In this document: positions 23,251 to 31,661 of the stretch, one piece after another | Layout: each line of letters begins with the position of its first letter | Numbering within the stretch: position 1 is the first letter of the stretch | Origin: SAR202 cluster bacterium | Lineage (GTDB): Bacteria; Chloroflexota; Dehalococcoidia; Lucifugimonadales; UBA826 | NCBI GenBank assembly: GCA_009392675.1 | Contig: VFFY01000137.1 | Span: 1-33,360, forward strand | Direction: 5' to 3' | DNA length: 33,360 bases | Notes under the pieces: generated by a model | The model's database searches: none | The model's input: only the letters and a program-made list of their open reading frames with translations | Told to the model about the DNA's origin: nothing | Made by a program: the position numbers and the translations under genes

Positions 23251-25782
23251 ATGCCTAAAGTAAGCACGGTTACCTTGTCATCAATCCTTGATGCCCGTGA
23301 AGTGACTCTACCCGATTTTGATAAACAATACCTAGACGATGTGTCATTTGTGACAGCGATGACATTAGTTTTGATGGGTAACTATTGCCAGACAGGCCAT
23401 TTTGGTGGGCCGTTGGCGTACACACCTTATACGGTTGCCTCTCACCTAATTGGTCCCGAATTAGGTGGTCTTAAATACGATTATCGGAGGCCGAAGCATC
23501 CTTATTCAGACAAGTTCATGCTGGCCGGAGGACATAACGCTCCAGTCGCATACGCTCTTTGGATGGTTCTGGGGGAGGCCTTATATCAGAAATACCAAAA
23601 CACTGGAGATAAAAAATATCAGGCGGATTACAACCAAACATTACTTCCAATCGATTGCATAGGGTTTAGAAGATCTAAACAGGGAATGCGAACCATACTT
23701 GAACAAAATGGACTGGTCGATCACCCAGCGATGGCGCAGGCTCAATTGAGAGGCATACGCGCATTGTCTGGCCATTCTGAGAGTACAGATGCGACTAATG
23801 ATGTGAATGGAGGCCCATCAGGAATAGGGATTGCTACAGCTGCTGGTAAAGCTACATTCTGGGATATTATAGGTGCTTCCGAATCACCGAAAGTGATGGC
23901 AGTGGAAGGTGAGTTTGCAATGACTTCTGGTCATTCGCAAGAGATGAAGACCCAGGCAGTTGCCCAACAGGTCGGAAAACGCCTGAGGATTCTTATGTCT
24001 TACAACAATGCTGGGATTGACGCTGAACTAATTGGGGGAGTTATACAGCCTCAATACGAATCCTACAGGATCGTAGATCAATGGACTTCATATGGCTGGA
24101 ATGTATTTTCTGTAGAGGATGCTAATGATATGGGCCAGGTAGTGGCAGCATTCAAAGCTATGGAGGATACTGATCCCTCTGACCGTAGGCCTATGATCTT
24201 AATAGGAAAGACAACTAAGGGATGGTGGCCTGGTGCGGAAAATGGACAAATACCTGGATATGGTAACCAGATCACAAGTTTTCGAAGCCACCCCTACACT
24301 TTTGCAATGAATTCCGAATATTTCTTGGCTCTTGCGTCAACCTTTGAAGATCGGTTTGATGTGAAATTCAAAGGTATTTCGGATGGACCAATTTCGGATG
24401 AAAGAGAACGTTTGATCCAGTACAAAGAGAATATCGATGTTGTAATGTCAGTGTTGGATAAGAATGGTTTAGGGGACTGGATAGCCGACAGGTTGGTGAA
24501 AATCGGCGAGCAAGTGAAGGATCAGATTCCAACCCGAATCGATACCAGTATCGACCCTTTTATGGATGAAAGATTAGATTATAGGACCCTTTCGCTTGAA
24601 CCCCAGACGGTAACTGTAACAAACCCCGTCTCAGGGGAACAGAAAGAACTAGAAATTAATATGTTTGAGAAACCTGGAGTTCCTAAGGGAAGTAGGAGGG
24701 CTATATCGGAAATCGTTAAATGGGTCAATTATGTGACTGATAATAGACTAGTTTTAGCGGCTGCTGATCTTGCTGACTCTATCAACGTTGAGAAAGGCTC
24801 AATATGGGGAGAATTTGACCCAATCACAAACCCGGCTGGAGTTCGCCTCCGATCTGCAATACAGGAGGCCGGCAATGTATCGACAGCGATTGGACTAGTG
24901 AGTCAATCAGCCTCACTCGACCCTGGAAAACATTCCGGAGTCTGGGCACTAAGTGGTACTTATGGTGCTTTCACGCCACTTATGTACTTGCCGGTGAGGG
25001 TCTGGAGCCAGCAAAACCAAGATAGTCCCTTTAGGTTAGGAGTTTTGAATATCCTTGCAGGTCACTCTGGCCCTGAAACTGCAGCTGATGCTCGTACACA
25101 TTTTGGTATATTTTCTCCACAAGTATGGAAACTGTTTCCAAGAGATCAAGTGATAACCCTTAATTTCTGGGACTATAACGATGTTGCCCCTGGATATTTG
25201 GCAGCGGCAGAAATAGCGGCTAGAGATCCCAAGGTGGGAGTCATAGTTTTAGAGGTGGCAAGGCCAGATTTTCCGGTGGTAGATAGAAGTAAATTGGCCG
25301 ATTCGGATATCAAAGCTGCGGCCAAAGGGTTTTATATACTGAAGGATTTTGATACATCTAAACCTAAAGAAGGATACATTGTAGTACAAGGCTCTTCATC
25401 CACTAGTAATCTGGTGGCCCAAATAGAGCAGATTGAATCTGAAGGTCATAACGTCCGTATAATATCGGCTGTTTCAGAAGATCTATTTAACCGGCAATCT
25501 CAAGAATATAAGGATCATGTGCTGCCTGCTTCGGCCAAGTACAATATGATGATCGTAAGTACTGGCACTAAAAGAATGTGGCCTGTCACAGGAGTTGGCC
25601 CCTTAACGGAAGAGTATTCATTGGTCTCGGATCGCGATGATTTGTGGCTAAGTGGAGGCTCAGAGGGAGAAGTTTTGAAAGAGGCAGGTTTGGATCCGGA
25701 TACAATTTTTCAATCGGTCGCCAAATTCGCGAGAGAGCATTCTAATAGAATGAAGCGTCAGTCTGAACTGTTAGCCGGATAG
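23251..25782 (+). CDS. Transketolase-like ThDP-dependent protein (divergent)
   Basis: An 843-residue ThDP enzyme with a transketolase layout. N-domain: TGHFGGPLAY (His50), AGGHNAPVAYAL (His95), LSGHSESTD (His175), GGPSGIGIATAAG, and a ThDP-binding segment VEGEFAMTSG (218-227) with N252/N253. The canonical GDG reads VEG here, so Glu replaces the Asp. PYR domain: AAADLADS, SAIQEAGNVSTAIG with catalytic Glu539, and GHSGPETAADARTHFG (604-619). A C-terminal transketolase domain follows. Ordinary transketolases have about 660 aa. The extra length is spread through residues 110-170, 360-480 and the C-terminus. It is neither AceE nor a phosphoketolase by motif. Substrate is unknown; no dehydrogenase E2/E3 genes are adjacent. 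Confidence 0.8.
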   Translation: MPKVSTVTLSSILDAREVTLPDFDKQYLDDVSFVTAMTLVLMGNYCQTGHFGGPLAYTPYTVASHLIGPELGGLKYDYRRPKHPYSDKFMLAGGHNAPVAYALWMVLGEALYQKYQNTGDKKYQADYNQTLLPIDCIGFRRSKQGMRTILEQNGLVDHPAMAQAQLRGIRALSGHSESTDATNDVNGGPSGIGIATAAGKATFWDIIGASESPKVMAVEGEFAMTSGHSQEMKTQAVAQQVGKRLRILMSYNNAGIDAELIGGVIQPQYESYRIVDQWTSYGWNVFSVEDANDMGQVVAAFKAMEDTDPSDRRPMILIGKTTKGWWPGAENGQIPGYGNQITSFRSHPYTFAMNSEYFLALASTFEDRFDVKFKGISDGPISDERERLIQYKENIDVVMSVLDKNGLGDWIADRLVKIGEQVKDQIPTRIDTSIDPFMDERLDYRTLSLEPQTVTVTNPVSGEQKELEINMFEKPGVPKGSRRAISEIVKWVNYVTDNRLVLAAADLADSINVEKGSIWGEFDPITNPAGVRLRSAIQEAGNVSTAIGLVSQSASLDPGKHSGVWALSGTYGAFTPLMYLPVRVWSQQNQDSPFRLGVLNILAGHSGPETAADARTHFGIFSPQVWKLFPRDQVITLNFWDYNDVAPGYLAAAEIAARDPKVGVIVLEVARPDFPVVDRSKLADSDIKAAAKGFYILKDFDTSKPKEGYIVVQGSSSTSNLVAQIEQIESEGHNVRIISAVSEDLFNRQSQEYKDHVLPASAKYNMMIVSTGTKRMWPVTGVGPLTEEYSLVSDRDDLWLSGGSEGEVLKEAGLDPDTIFQSVAKFAREHSNRMKRQSELLAG

Positions 25783-25804
25783 AAATGGGGATATAGCTTT
25801 ATAT

Positions 25805-26908
25805 TCACCTTTGAATGTCCGCATTAAAAAGATGGGGACTTTTTTGATACACTTCGTCTATTAGGGTTGCATATCCCATATTTGTCACAATACGCCCAGA
25901 CCCAGTTGTTTCCTTTCTACTGGTATTAATACCGATCAAGGCACCATTTCTGTTGATCAAAGCTCCTCCGCTGTTACCAGGGTTGAGAGCTGCGTCAGTT
26001 TGTACCATCTGAATACCAGAATCTTCTTCATAAAGGTTGGCTGAGACTATTCCTGAAGTAACGGAGTAGTTTTCATTTAATGGATAACCCAAGGCATAAA
26101 CTTCCAGACCAACCGCAGGGGGGCCAACAAGGAGTAGATCAAATACTTCTAAATCAAAAGCATTTATTTCAATAATTGCTATATCTATCTCTTTATCTTC
26201 AAATATAATTTGCCCTTCGTACTTATTTCCATTATAGAGTTCTATTAGCATGTCAGATTTATTTTCGATGACGTGTTCATTTGTGATTATGAACGTTGTT
26301 AAGGGATCATTTCCTGACACTAGAACTCCACTTCCCCCGCTTGATCCCGATAGAATTTTCACCACTTTTTTTGTTGCTTGAGCTAACACATCTATTGTGG
26401 TGATTGTTGGGGTTGGTGTCATTGTTGGTAAAGGGGTCGGTATAGGTGTGGTAGTTGGAGTGCTGGTAGGTGGAGGAGAGGGTGTAATGGTCGGATTTGG
26501 GGTGTTTGTGGCCGGTATGGAAGTAGCGGTGGGTACTACAGTATATGTTGGAAGTGGTGTATATGTAGGCAAAGGACTTGGGGTGTTAATTATTGTAGGA
26601 AGAGGAGTTGGTGTAGAAGTCGGTTGCGGAGTGTTGGTTTTTGTGGCGGTACCATAGACAGCGATAGATGTTGCCGTTAAAGCAATGGAAAGCTGACTTT
26701 CAACCTCACGGCTAATCTCAAAATTGTCTAACCTAGCCTCTACAGTTGCTCTAACAATTTTATCTAAGTCTTCAAAATGTGGTACAAACGGAGTGACCGT
26801 TTCATCTTTCTGCGTAAGGGGATTATTGGCAATATCCGAGCTCGAATCCACCTGACATGAGACCAAAGCGAAACCAATGAAAAATATGTATATGAACTTT
26901 TTGTACAA
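25805..26908 (-). CDS. Trypsin-like serine protease lipoprotein with Thr/Pro linker
   Basis: A 367-aa exported protease. The N-terminus MYKKFIYIFFIGFALVSC has a hydrophobic signal with lipobox LVSC (lipidated Cys18). A Thr/Pro-rich linker runs from about 91 to 170, such as TPSPPPTSTPTTTPIPTPLP. The C-terminal trypsin-like domain has His212 (ITNEHVI), Asp242 (EIDIAIIEI) and Ser313 (NPGNSGGALI), a complete triad of the HtrA/DegP type, but no PDZ domain. Such linkers are common in Chloroflexota. The start is TTG and has no good SD, so the N-terminus is less sure, though it gives a convincing signal peptide. It probably works in cell-surface protein quality control. It is convergent with the transketolase-like gene, 22 bases apart. 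Confidence 0.82.
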   Translation of the reverse strand: MYKKFIYIFFIGFALVSCQVDSSSDIANNPLTQKDETVTPFVPHFEDLDKIVRATVEARLDNFEISREVESQLSIALTATSIAVYGTATKTNTPQPTSTPTPLPTIINTPSPLPTYTPLPTYTVVPTATSIPATNTPNPTITPSPPPTSTPTTTPIPTPLPTMTPTPTITTIDVLAQATKKVVKILSGSSGGSGVLVSGNDPLTTFIITNEHVIENKSDMLIELYNGNKYEGQIIFEDKEIDIAIIEINAFDLEVFDLLLVGPPAVGLEVYALGYPLNENYSVTSGIVSANLYEEDSGIQMVQTDAALNPGNSGGALINRNGALIGINTSRKETTGSGRIVTNMGYATLIDEVYQKSPHLFNADIQR

Positions 26909-26986
26909 TTCAAGTACTCATAAGAGATTTGTTATCAAAATGGGTCAGCCGAAACACTATAGGTAGTATTGTCACCTGAGGGACTT

Positions 26987-27028
26987 ATGAAAGTCTACAG
27001 GAGGTTCAAGTTTGGAGGGGCATCTTAA
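26987..27028 (+). other. Possible 13-codon micro-ORF
   Basis: ATG at 26987 preceded by GAGGG with 5 bases of spacing; encodes MKVYRRFKFGGAS and stops TAA at 27026. Its stop overlaps the start of a second micro-ORF. Coding is unproven. Confidence 0.25.
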
Positions 27029-27066
27029 TGGAAAAAATGAAACAATATTGGGATGTATTACATTAA
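27028..27066 (+). other. Possible 12-codon micro-ORF
   Basis: ATG at 27028 overlapping the stop of the upstream micro-ORF (TAATG), with GGAGGGG about 7 bases upstream; encodes MEKMKQYWDVLH. It ends 51 bases before the beta-lactamase-family start. It may be a leader or simply chance. Confidence 0.25.
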
Positions 27067-27117
27067 AGTAAGAAACAGTTAACCTTCAAATACCAATAAA
27101 ATAGAGGTCAAATTTAC

Positions 27118-28323
27118 ATGGGCACCTTTGGATTTTCAACAGAGAAGCTGAAAAACATTGAATTTTACTTGCAGGAAAAATACATAGACACAAATAGGTA
27201 TGTAGGAACTCTTACTGGAATATATAGGAACGGCCAACTAGGTTTTATATCCACCCTAGGATTAATGGATAGAGAGTCTCGTAAACCCATCGAACGGGAT
27301 ACTATATTTCGAATATATTCAATGACAAAGCCAATAACTTCTGTAGCTTTGATGTCTTTGTATGAAAAGGGTTTGTTTCAGTTAGACGATCCTGTCTCAG
27401 AATATATTCCAGCCTTCAAAGACCTGAACGTTTATGCAGAAGGAATTTTGGGAAACTACAAAACGACTTATCCTGATAGAGAAATGACAATAAGGGATCT
27501 ACTTAGTCATCAATCTGGGTTAACTTACGGGTTTATGGAACGATCGAATGTTGACGCTGCATATCGAGAACTTGGTATCGAAAAAGAGTCACAGAAAAAC
27601 CTGGAAGAATTCGTGAATGTGTTAAGTACCATCCCATTGGAATTTTCACCGGGTACGGCTTGGAATTATTCCGTTTCTACCGACGTTTGTGGCTACCTGA
27701 TAGAAGTGATATCAGGTAAAACTTTAGACAGGTTTTTAGAAGAGGAAATATTCCAACCTTTAGGGATGACCGATACGGGATTTTACGTCCCCTCCCCCAA
27801 AACCCAGCGCTTGTCGTCCAATTACGAGTATAGGGAAGGACAAGAGCCGATATTAGTCGATGACGCTAATACTGGGTCTTACATTAATCCCCCTACCCTG
27901 TTTTCTGGAGGAGGAGGTCTTGTGTCAACATTGGATGACTATATGGCGTTTTGCAAAATGGTTTTAGCAAGAGGGAGCCTAGAGGGACACAGGATATTAA
28001 GCCGAAAAACTTTAGATTTGATGAGCTCTAATCATCTTACGAACGGAAAGGACTTAAGGAGTTGTGCGTATGGGAGGTGGAGTGAAACTTCATACACCGG
28101 GGTCGGGTTTGGTTTGGGATTTTCAGTTTTGCTGGACCCAGCAGCCTCACAAGTTTCTGGCAGTAAGGGTGAATTAGCTTGGGGTGGAGCTGCTAGCACA
28201 GCTTTTTGGATAGATCCATTAGAAGACATGGCAGTAGTTTTTCTGACCCAGTTACTACCTTCCAGTACATATAATGTTCGGAGAGAATTGCGTTCGCTAG
28301 TGTATTCCGCTTTATCAGATTAA
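27118..28323 (+). CDS. Serine hydrolase of the beta-lactamase (class C/EstB-like) family
   Basis: 401 aa, beta-lactamase-transpeptidase fold. The SxxK motif is YSMTK (Ser68, Lys71). The second active-site element is WNYSVSTDV with Tyr184, as in esterase-like members, and the third is WGGAASTAFWIDP near the C-terminus. Helix LLSHQSGLTYGFM and EYIPAFKDLNV are characteristic. There is no signal peptide, so it is likely a cytoplasmic esterase or peptidase rather than a resistance enzyme. The ATG follows AGAGGT with about 10 bases of spacing. Its stop overlaps the convergent helicase stop by 4 bases (28320-28323). Confidence 0.9.
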   Translation: MGTFGFSTEKLKNIEFYLQEKYIDTNRYVGTLTGIYRNGQLGFISTLGLMDRESRKPIERDTIFRIYSMTKPITSVALMSLYEKGLFQLDDPVSEYIPAFKDLNVYAEGILGNYKTTYPDREMTIRDLLSHQSGLTYGFMERSNVDAAYRELGIEKESQKNLEEFVNVLSTIPLEFSPGTAWNYSVSTDVCGYLIEVISGKTLDRFLEEEIFQPLGMTDTGFYVPSPKTQRLSSNYEYREGQEPILVDDANTGSYINPPTLFSGGGGLVSTLDDYMAFCKMVLARGSLEGHRILSRKTLDLMSSNHLTNGKDLRSCAYGRWSETSYTGVGFGLGFSVLLDPAASQVSGSKGELAWGGAASTAFWIDPLEDMAVVFLTQLLPSSTYNVRRELRSLVYSALSD

Positions 28324-29600
28324 TTAGACCGGGCTGATTTCGCCCCAGCATTTGCAGGGCCACGATTGGTTCCAGATTCCTTCCGTCTTTTCCAACCGGA
28401 TGAACGTCTAGGATGATTTCTTGAACTTTGGGATTTTAAATTCTGACTGGGAGCCGATCGTTTGTCGGGATCAAACGAAGGTCCGTAGCTAAAATTATCA
28501 ACGGTTTTTCTTTCAATCTGTGATTTCAGGATTCTTTCAATTCTGGTAATCATCGATTCATCTTCGGGTATTGAAAGAGTTATGGCTTTACCAAGATTTT
28601 CTGCTCTTCCTGTGCGCCCGATCCTATGTATATAAGCATCTACAGTGTTTGGCATATCGTAGTTGATTACATGTGTGATTTCTGGAATATCAATACCTCG
28701 TGAGGCTATGTCAGTCGCCACTAAAAAGTCAAATTTACCTTTTCTAAAACCGTTTATGGCTTGAGTCCGTTTATTTTGCGACATATTACCTTGAAGGGCT
28801 GCTGCGTTGTATTTTCTCTTATCTAGCTCCGCGAACAGTTTTTTGGTTCGATGTTTTGTTCTGGTGAATACTATTACTTGACCTGTCGCTGTGGTTTCTA
28901 TTAGTCGGAAAAACAACTGGCTTTTAAGCTTTTCTGTGACCGGATAAAGAGAATGAGCAACCGTTTTTGCCGGAGCTATAACCCCTATCTGAACTTCAGT
29001 TGGGTTATCCAAAATATCTTTGGCCAAATTTCTAATATCACTTGGCATAGTAGCAGCAAAAAATAGGGTTTGCCTCTTGGTTGGTAAATGAGTGATTATC
29101 TTTCGAATATCAGGAAGGAAACCCATGTCGCACATTGTGTCAGCTTCATCCAACACCAATGTGTCTAAAGTTGACAAATCGATAGTTGATTCTCTGAGGT
29201 GATCCAACAGACGACCCGGGCAGGCAACTACTATGTCTACGCCTTTTTGTAATTTTTCGTCTTGAGGATTTTTAGAAACTCCTCCGTACAAGGTAATGGA
29301 TCTGGTCTTCAACCCAGAGCTCAATTGAGATATATGTTGGTGGATTTGGTCAGCTAACTCTCTGGTAGGGGCTATTACTAAAGCTCTTATTTTGCCTGTA
29401 TAACCAACCGACAATTTTTGTAATAACGGAATTGCAAAGGCAGCAGTCTTTCCAGTTCCGGTCTGTGCTAATCCTAATAAATCCCGGCCTTCTATTGAAA
29501 GCGGGATAGCTTTATTCTGTATTGGGGTAAGAGTCGTATAGCCAGCTGATCGAATGCCCGCCATTAGACGTTTGTCGAGGCCGAGGTCGTTAAATTCCAA
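28320..29600 (-). CDS. DEAD-box RNA helicase (RhlE-like)
   Basis: An ATP-dependent RNA helicase of 426 aa. Visible motifs: Q motif LTPIQNKAIPLS (24-35), Walker A AQTGTGKTAAF (45-55), Ia PTRELADQ, GGVSKNPQ, CPGRLLDHL, DEAD VLDEADTMCDMGF (149-161), motif III AAT in FFAATMPSD (181-188; SAT in most relatives), IVFTRTK, TDIASRGIDIPEITHVINYD and HRIGRTGRAEN. A basic Ser/Arg-rich tail (RRSSGWKRRKES) ends the protein. The start is TTG at 29600 with AGGAAGG six bases upstream. It follows tRNA-Glu by 27 bases on the same strand and might be co-transcribed. Likely roles are ribosome assembly or RNA decay at low temperature. Confidence 0.93.
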   Translation of the reverse strand: MEFNDLGLDKRLMAGIRSAGYTTLTPIQNKAIPLSIEGRDLLGLAQTGTGKTAAFAIPLLQKLSVGYTGKIRALVIAPTRELADQIHQHISQLSSGLKTRSITLYGGVSKNPQDEKLQKGVDIVVACPGRLLDHLRESTIDLSTLDTLVLDEADTMCDMGFLPDIRKIITHLPTKRQTLFFAATMPSDIRNLAKDILDNPTEVQIGVIAPAKTVAHSLYPVTEKLKSQLFFRLIETTATGQVIVFTRTKHRTKKLFAELDKRKYNAAALQGNMSQNKRTQAINGFRKGKFDFLVATDIASRGIDIPEITHVINYDMPNTVDAYIHRIGRTGRAENLGKAITLSIPEDESMITRIERILKSQIERKTVDNFSYGPSFDPDKRSAPSQNLKSQSSRNHPRRSSGWKRRKESGTNRGPANAGAKSARSN

Positions 29601-29627
29601 AAAGAACCTTCCTAAAATAAATGGTCA

Positions 29628-29704
29628 TGGTGACCCCAGCGGGATTCGAACCCGCGATCTCCGCCTTGAAAGGGCGGTGTCCTAGACCGCTAGACGATGG
29701 GGCC
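29628..29704 (-). tRNA. tRNA-Glu(TTC), CCA encoded
   Basis: Read on the minus strand: acceptor GGCCCCA (5') pairs with TGGGGTC (3') and discriminator A then CCA (29628-29630). D arm GTCTAGCGGTCTAGGAC, anticodon stem CCGCC/GGCGG with loop CTTTCAA (anticodon TTC, plus positions 29668-29670), T arm GCGGGTTCGAATCCCGC. The fold is complete, and the glutamate identity follows from the anticodon. Confidence 0.96.
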
Positions 29705-29726
29705 ATGTTAGTTTCAAAAAATCGTC

Positions 29727-29742
29727 TGTTGTTTAAACAACA
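29727..29742. repeat. 16-bp perfect palindrome
   Basis: TGTTGTTTAAACAACA, self-complementary over all 16 bases, between argC and tRNA-Glu, 22 bases upstream of the tRNA 5' end (minus strand). It could be an operator for the tRNA-helicase unit or an argC 3' element; it is followed on the minus strand by GACGATTTTTT. Confidence 0.45.
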
Positions 29743-29801
29743 CTAAATAGTCTATGTCCTCGGTGGGGATAGAGCAACGATTATTTAGATGGAAAATAAC
29801 C

Positions 29802-30833
29802 CTATGGATATATCGCCAATTGGGTTAATCCCAAGTCTTCAGGCATACCGCACATGATGTTCATGTTTTGAATGGCCTGGCCTGCAGCACCCTTCACAAG
29901 GTTGTCTATACAACTGATTACCATCAATCTACCTGCCCTCACGTCGACCGTTGGATATATGACGCAATCATTACTTCCGAGAGTTTGTTTTGTCATTGGA
30001 GGAGAATCGACAACGTGAGTAAATCTTTCATCTTTGTAAAAATCCCTATAAAGATCTTTTATTTCTGATTTTAGGTCTACTGCTGCTCCGATAAAACTAT
30101 TTTTTAAAGGTGCGTAGCAAGAAGCTAATATACCTCGTGTCATTGGGATCAGGTGAGGTAGGAAAGTGAGGTTGACATGTTGGTTAGATAGTAAATCTAA
30201 TTCCTGTGAAATTTCTGGCATATGGCGATGGCCATCCAGCCCATAGGCACTCACGTTTTCATTGACTTCGGAATAATGGATTTTGAGCGATAGGCCCCTA
30301 CCAGCTCCTGATACTCCAGATTTAGCATCAACGATGACCTCTGGTTCTATAATTCCTGCCTGTAAGGCTGGTGCGAGGCCTAATATGGAGGCAGTCGGAT
30401 AGCACCCGGGGTTGGCAGCGATTTGACAGTCTTTGATCGCAGAACGGTGTAGCTCAGGTAAACCATATGCACTGGACTCCAACAATTCTGGACAAGGGTG
30501 TTCTACGTTATACCATTCCGAATAAGTGTCGAGATTCCGAATACGGAAGTCCGCGCTGATATCTACGCCTTTTATTCCAGAATTGATTGCGTCTTTTAAA
30601 GCCTCTGCACTGGCAGCATGGGGTAGTGCAGAAAACACAAAATCTACACTTTTGTCCAAAGTCGGTGATATTTCTATATCTAAATTAGCCAAATGAGGAA
30701 AGATGTCAGAAATATTTTTACCGGCTCCACTCCGACCGGTTACACAAGCAATATCGACCTCTTCGTGTTCACTTAAAATCCGGGCAACCTCAGCTCCCGC
30801 GTAACCTGTGACATTGATAATTCCTACTTTCAT
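29802..30833 (-). CDS. argC: N-acetyl-gamma-glutamyl-phosphate reductase
   Basis: Reduces N-acetyl-glutamyl phosphate to the semialdehyde with NADPH in arginine synthesis. It is 343 aa. The N-terminal Rossmann segment is GIINVTGYAGAEVARIL. The catalytic cysteine is C144 in AANPGCYPTASILGLAPAL, which is the ArgC signature. SGVSGAGRG, ENVSAYGLDGHRHMPEI (catalytic His) and HLIPMTRGILASCYAPL follow. The ATG has GAAGG with 6 bases of spacing. Other arg genes are not in the window, and no ARG box was recognised. Confidence 0.95.
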   Translation of the reverse strand: MKVGIINVTGYAGAEVARILSEHEEVDIACVTGRSGAGKNISDIFPHLANLDIEISPTLDKSVDFVFSALPHAASAEALKDAINSGIKGVDISADFRIRNLDTYSEWYNVEHPCPELLESSAYGLPELHRSAIKDCQIAANPGCYPTASILGLAPALQAGIIEPEVIVDAKSGVSGAGRGLSLKIHYSEVNENVSAYGLDGHRHMPEISQELDLLSNQHVNLTFLPHLIPMTRGILASCYAPLKNSFIGAAVDLKSEIKDLYRDFYKDERFTHVVDSPPMTKQTLGSNDCVIYPTVDVRAGRLMVISCIDNLVKGAAGQAIQNMNIMCGMPEDLGLTQLAIYP

Positions 30834-30903
30834 AGTAAACCTTCGGTATATTTTTAATATTTTGCCAGGAGCTATATTCTAGTGCATTAGTGGTATTTGC
30901 ACC

Positions 30904-31590
30904 CTATTGATACCTTTTGAATGAAGGACACAATTCAGTGAGAGAACATTGATAGCATTTCGGCCTTTGGGCTTTGCATGTGTCTCGTCCATGCTTAATT
31001 AAGTACATATGGAATTGGAAAACCTCTTTTGGTTCTACTAACGCTTCTAAAATGTCATGGGCTTTCTCAGCCGATATTTTCCCCCCCACCAAAGACAATC
31101 TTTTGGCCACTCTGTAAATGTGAGTGTCTACGGGCATGGCAGGCATTCCGAATGAAAAACAAAGAATTATGGCCGCAGTTTTCGGTCCCACCCCCTTTAG
31201 ATTTATAAGCCAAGCCTTCGCCTCTTTGAGGGGCATTTCAGCGAGAAAGCTAAGATCAAAAGAACCCAATTCTTCTCTGATTTCATTGAGAATCGATTTT
31301 ATCCGTGGAGCCTTTGTTTTTGAGAGCCCGCCTCTTCTTATGGCTACTTCAATATCATCAACGCTGGCATCGGCTATGTGATCCAAATCACCGAATACAG
31401 CTAATAGGTTATGAAAAGCTCTTTCTGAATTGATGTCCGAGGTGTGTTGGGACAAAATGGTATAGACCAGTTCTTCGGAGGCATTGTATCTAGGCTCCCA
31501 TGGGATAGGACCATAAATAGTGGAAAGCAAATCAGAAACCGCTTTAACTTTCAGTTTTTTTGTTTTTTGGCTATTTTTAATTACACTCAT
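30904..31590 (-). CDS. nth: Endonuclease III (DNA glycosylase/AP lyase)
   Basis: Base-excision-repair glycosylase for oxidised pyrimidines; 228 aa. The helix-hairpin-helix is INLKGVGPKTAAIILCFSF (129-147), with catalytic Lys137 and Asp155 (PVDTHIYRV). A four-cysteine 4Fe-4S site at C205, C212, C215 and C221 (DTCKAQRPKCYQCSLTELC) has C-x6-C-x2-C-x5-C spacing. ILSQHTSDINSERAF corresponds to the LSAQATD region. The N-terminus is extended by about 15 residues and is basic. It is 70 bases upstream of argC and is probably separate. The ATG has AAGGA about 14 bases upstream, so initiation is not strongly marked. Confidence 0.93.
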   Translation of the reverse strand: MSVIKNSQKTKKLKVKAVSDLLSTIYGPIPWEPRYNASEELVYTILSQHTSDINSERAFHNLLAVFGDLDHIADASVDDIEVAIRRGGLSKTKAPRIKSILNEIREELGSFDLSFLAEMPLKEAKAWLINLKGVGPKTAAIILCFSFGMPAMPVDTHIYRVAKRLSLVGGKISAEKAHDILEALVEPKEVFQFHMYLIKHGRDTCKAQRPKCYQCSLTELCPSFKRYQ

Positions 31591-31661
31591 ATCAACAAAG
31601 TATCCTTATGAAACACTATAATCTGCTTCATAGAAAAGTAAAGATGTTAGGCACTTGTTAA

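Noticed and set aside
26397..26657. 86-codon Gly/Val-rich plus-strand frame
   Set aside because: It is the antisense reading of the Thr/Pro linker of the protease; low complexity explains the open frame.
27118..28323. Beta-lactam resistance enzyme
   Set aside because: It lacks a signal peptide and has an esterase-like YSV in place of YxN, so a general serine hydrolase role is more likely.
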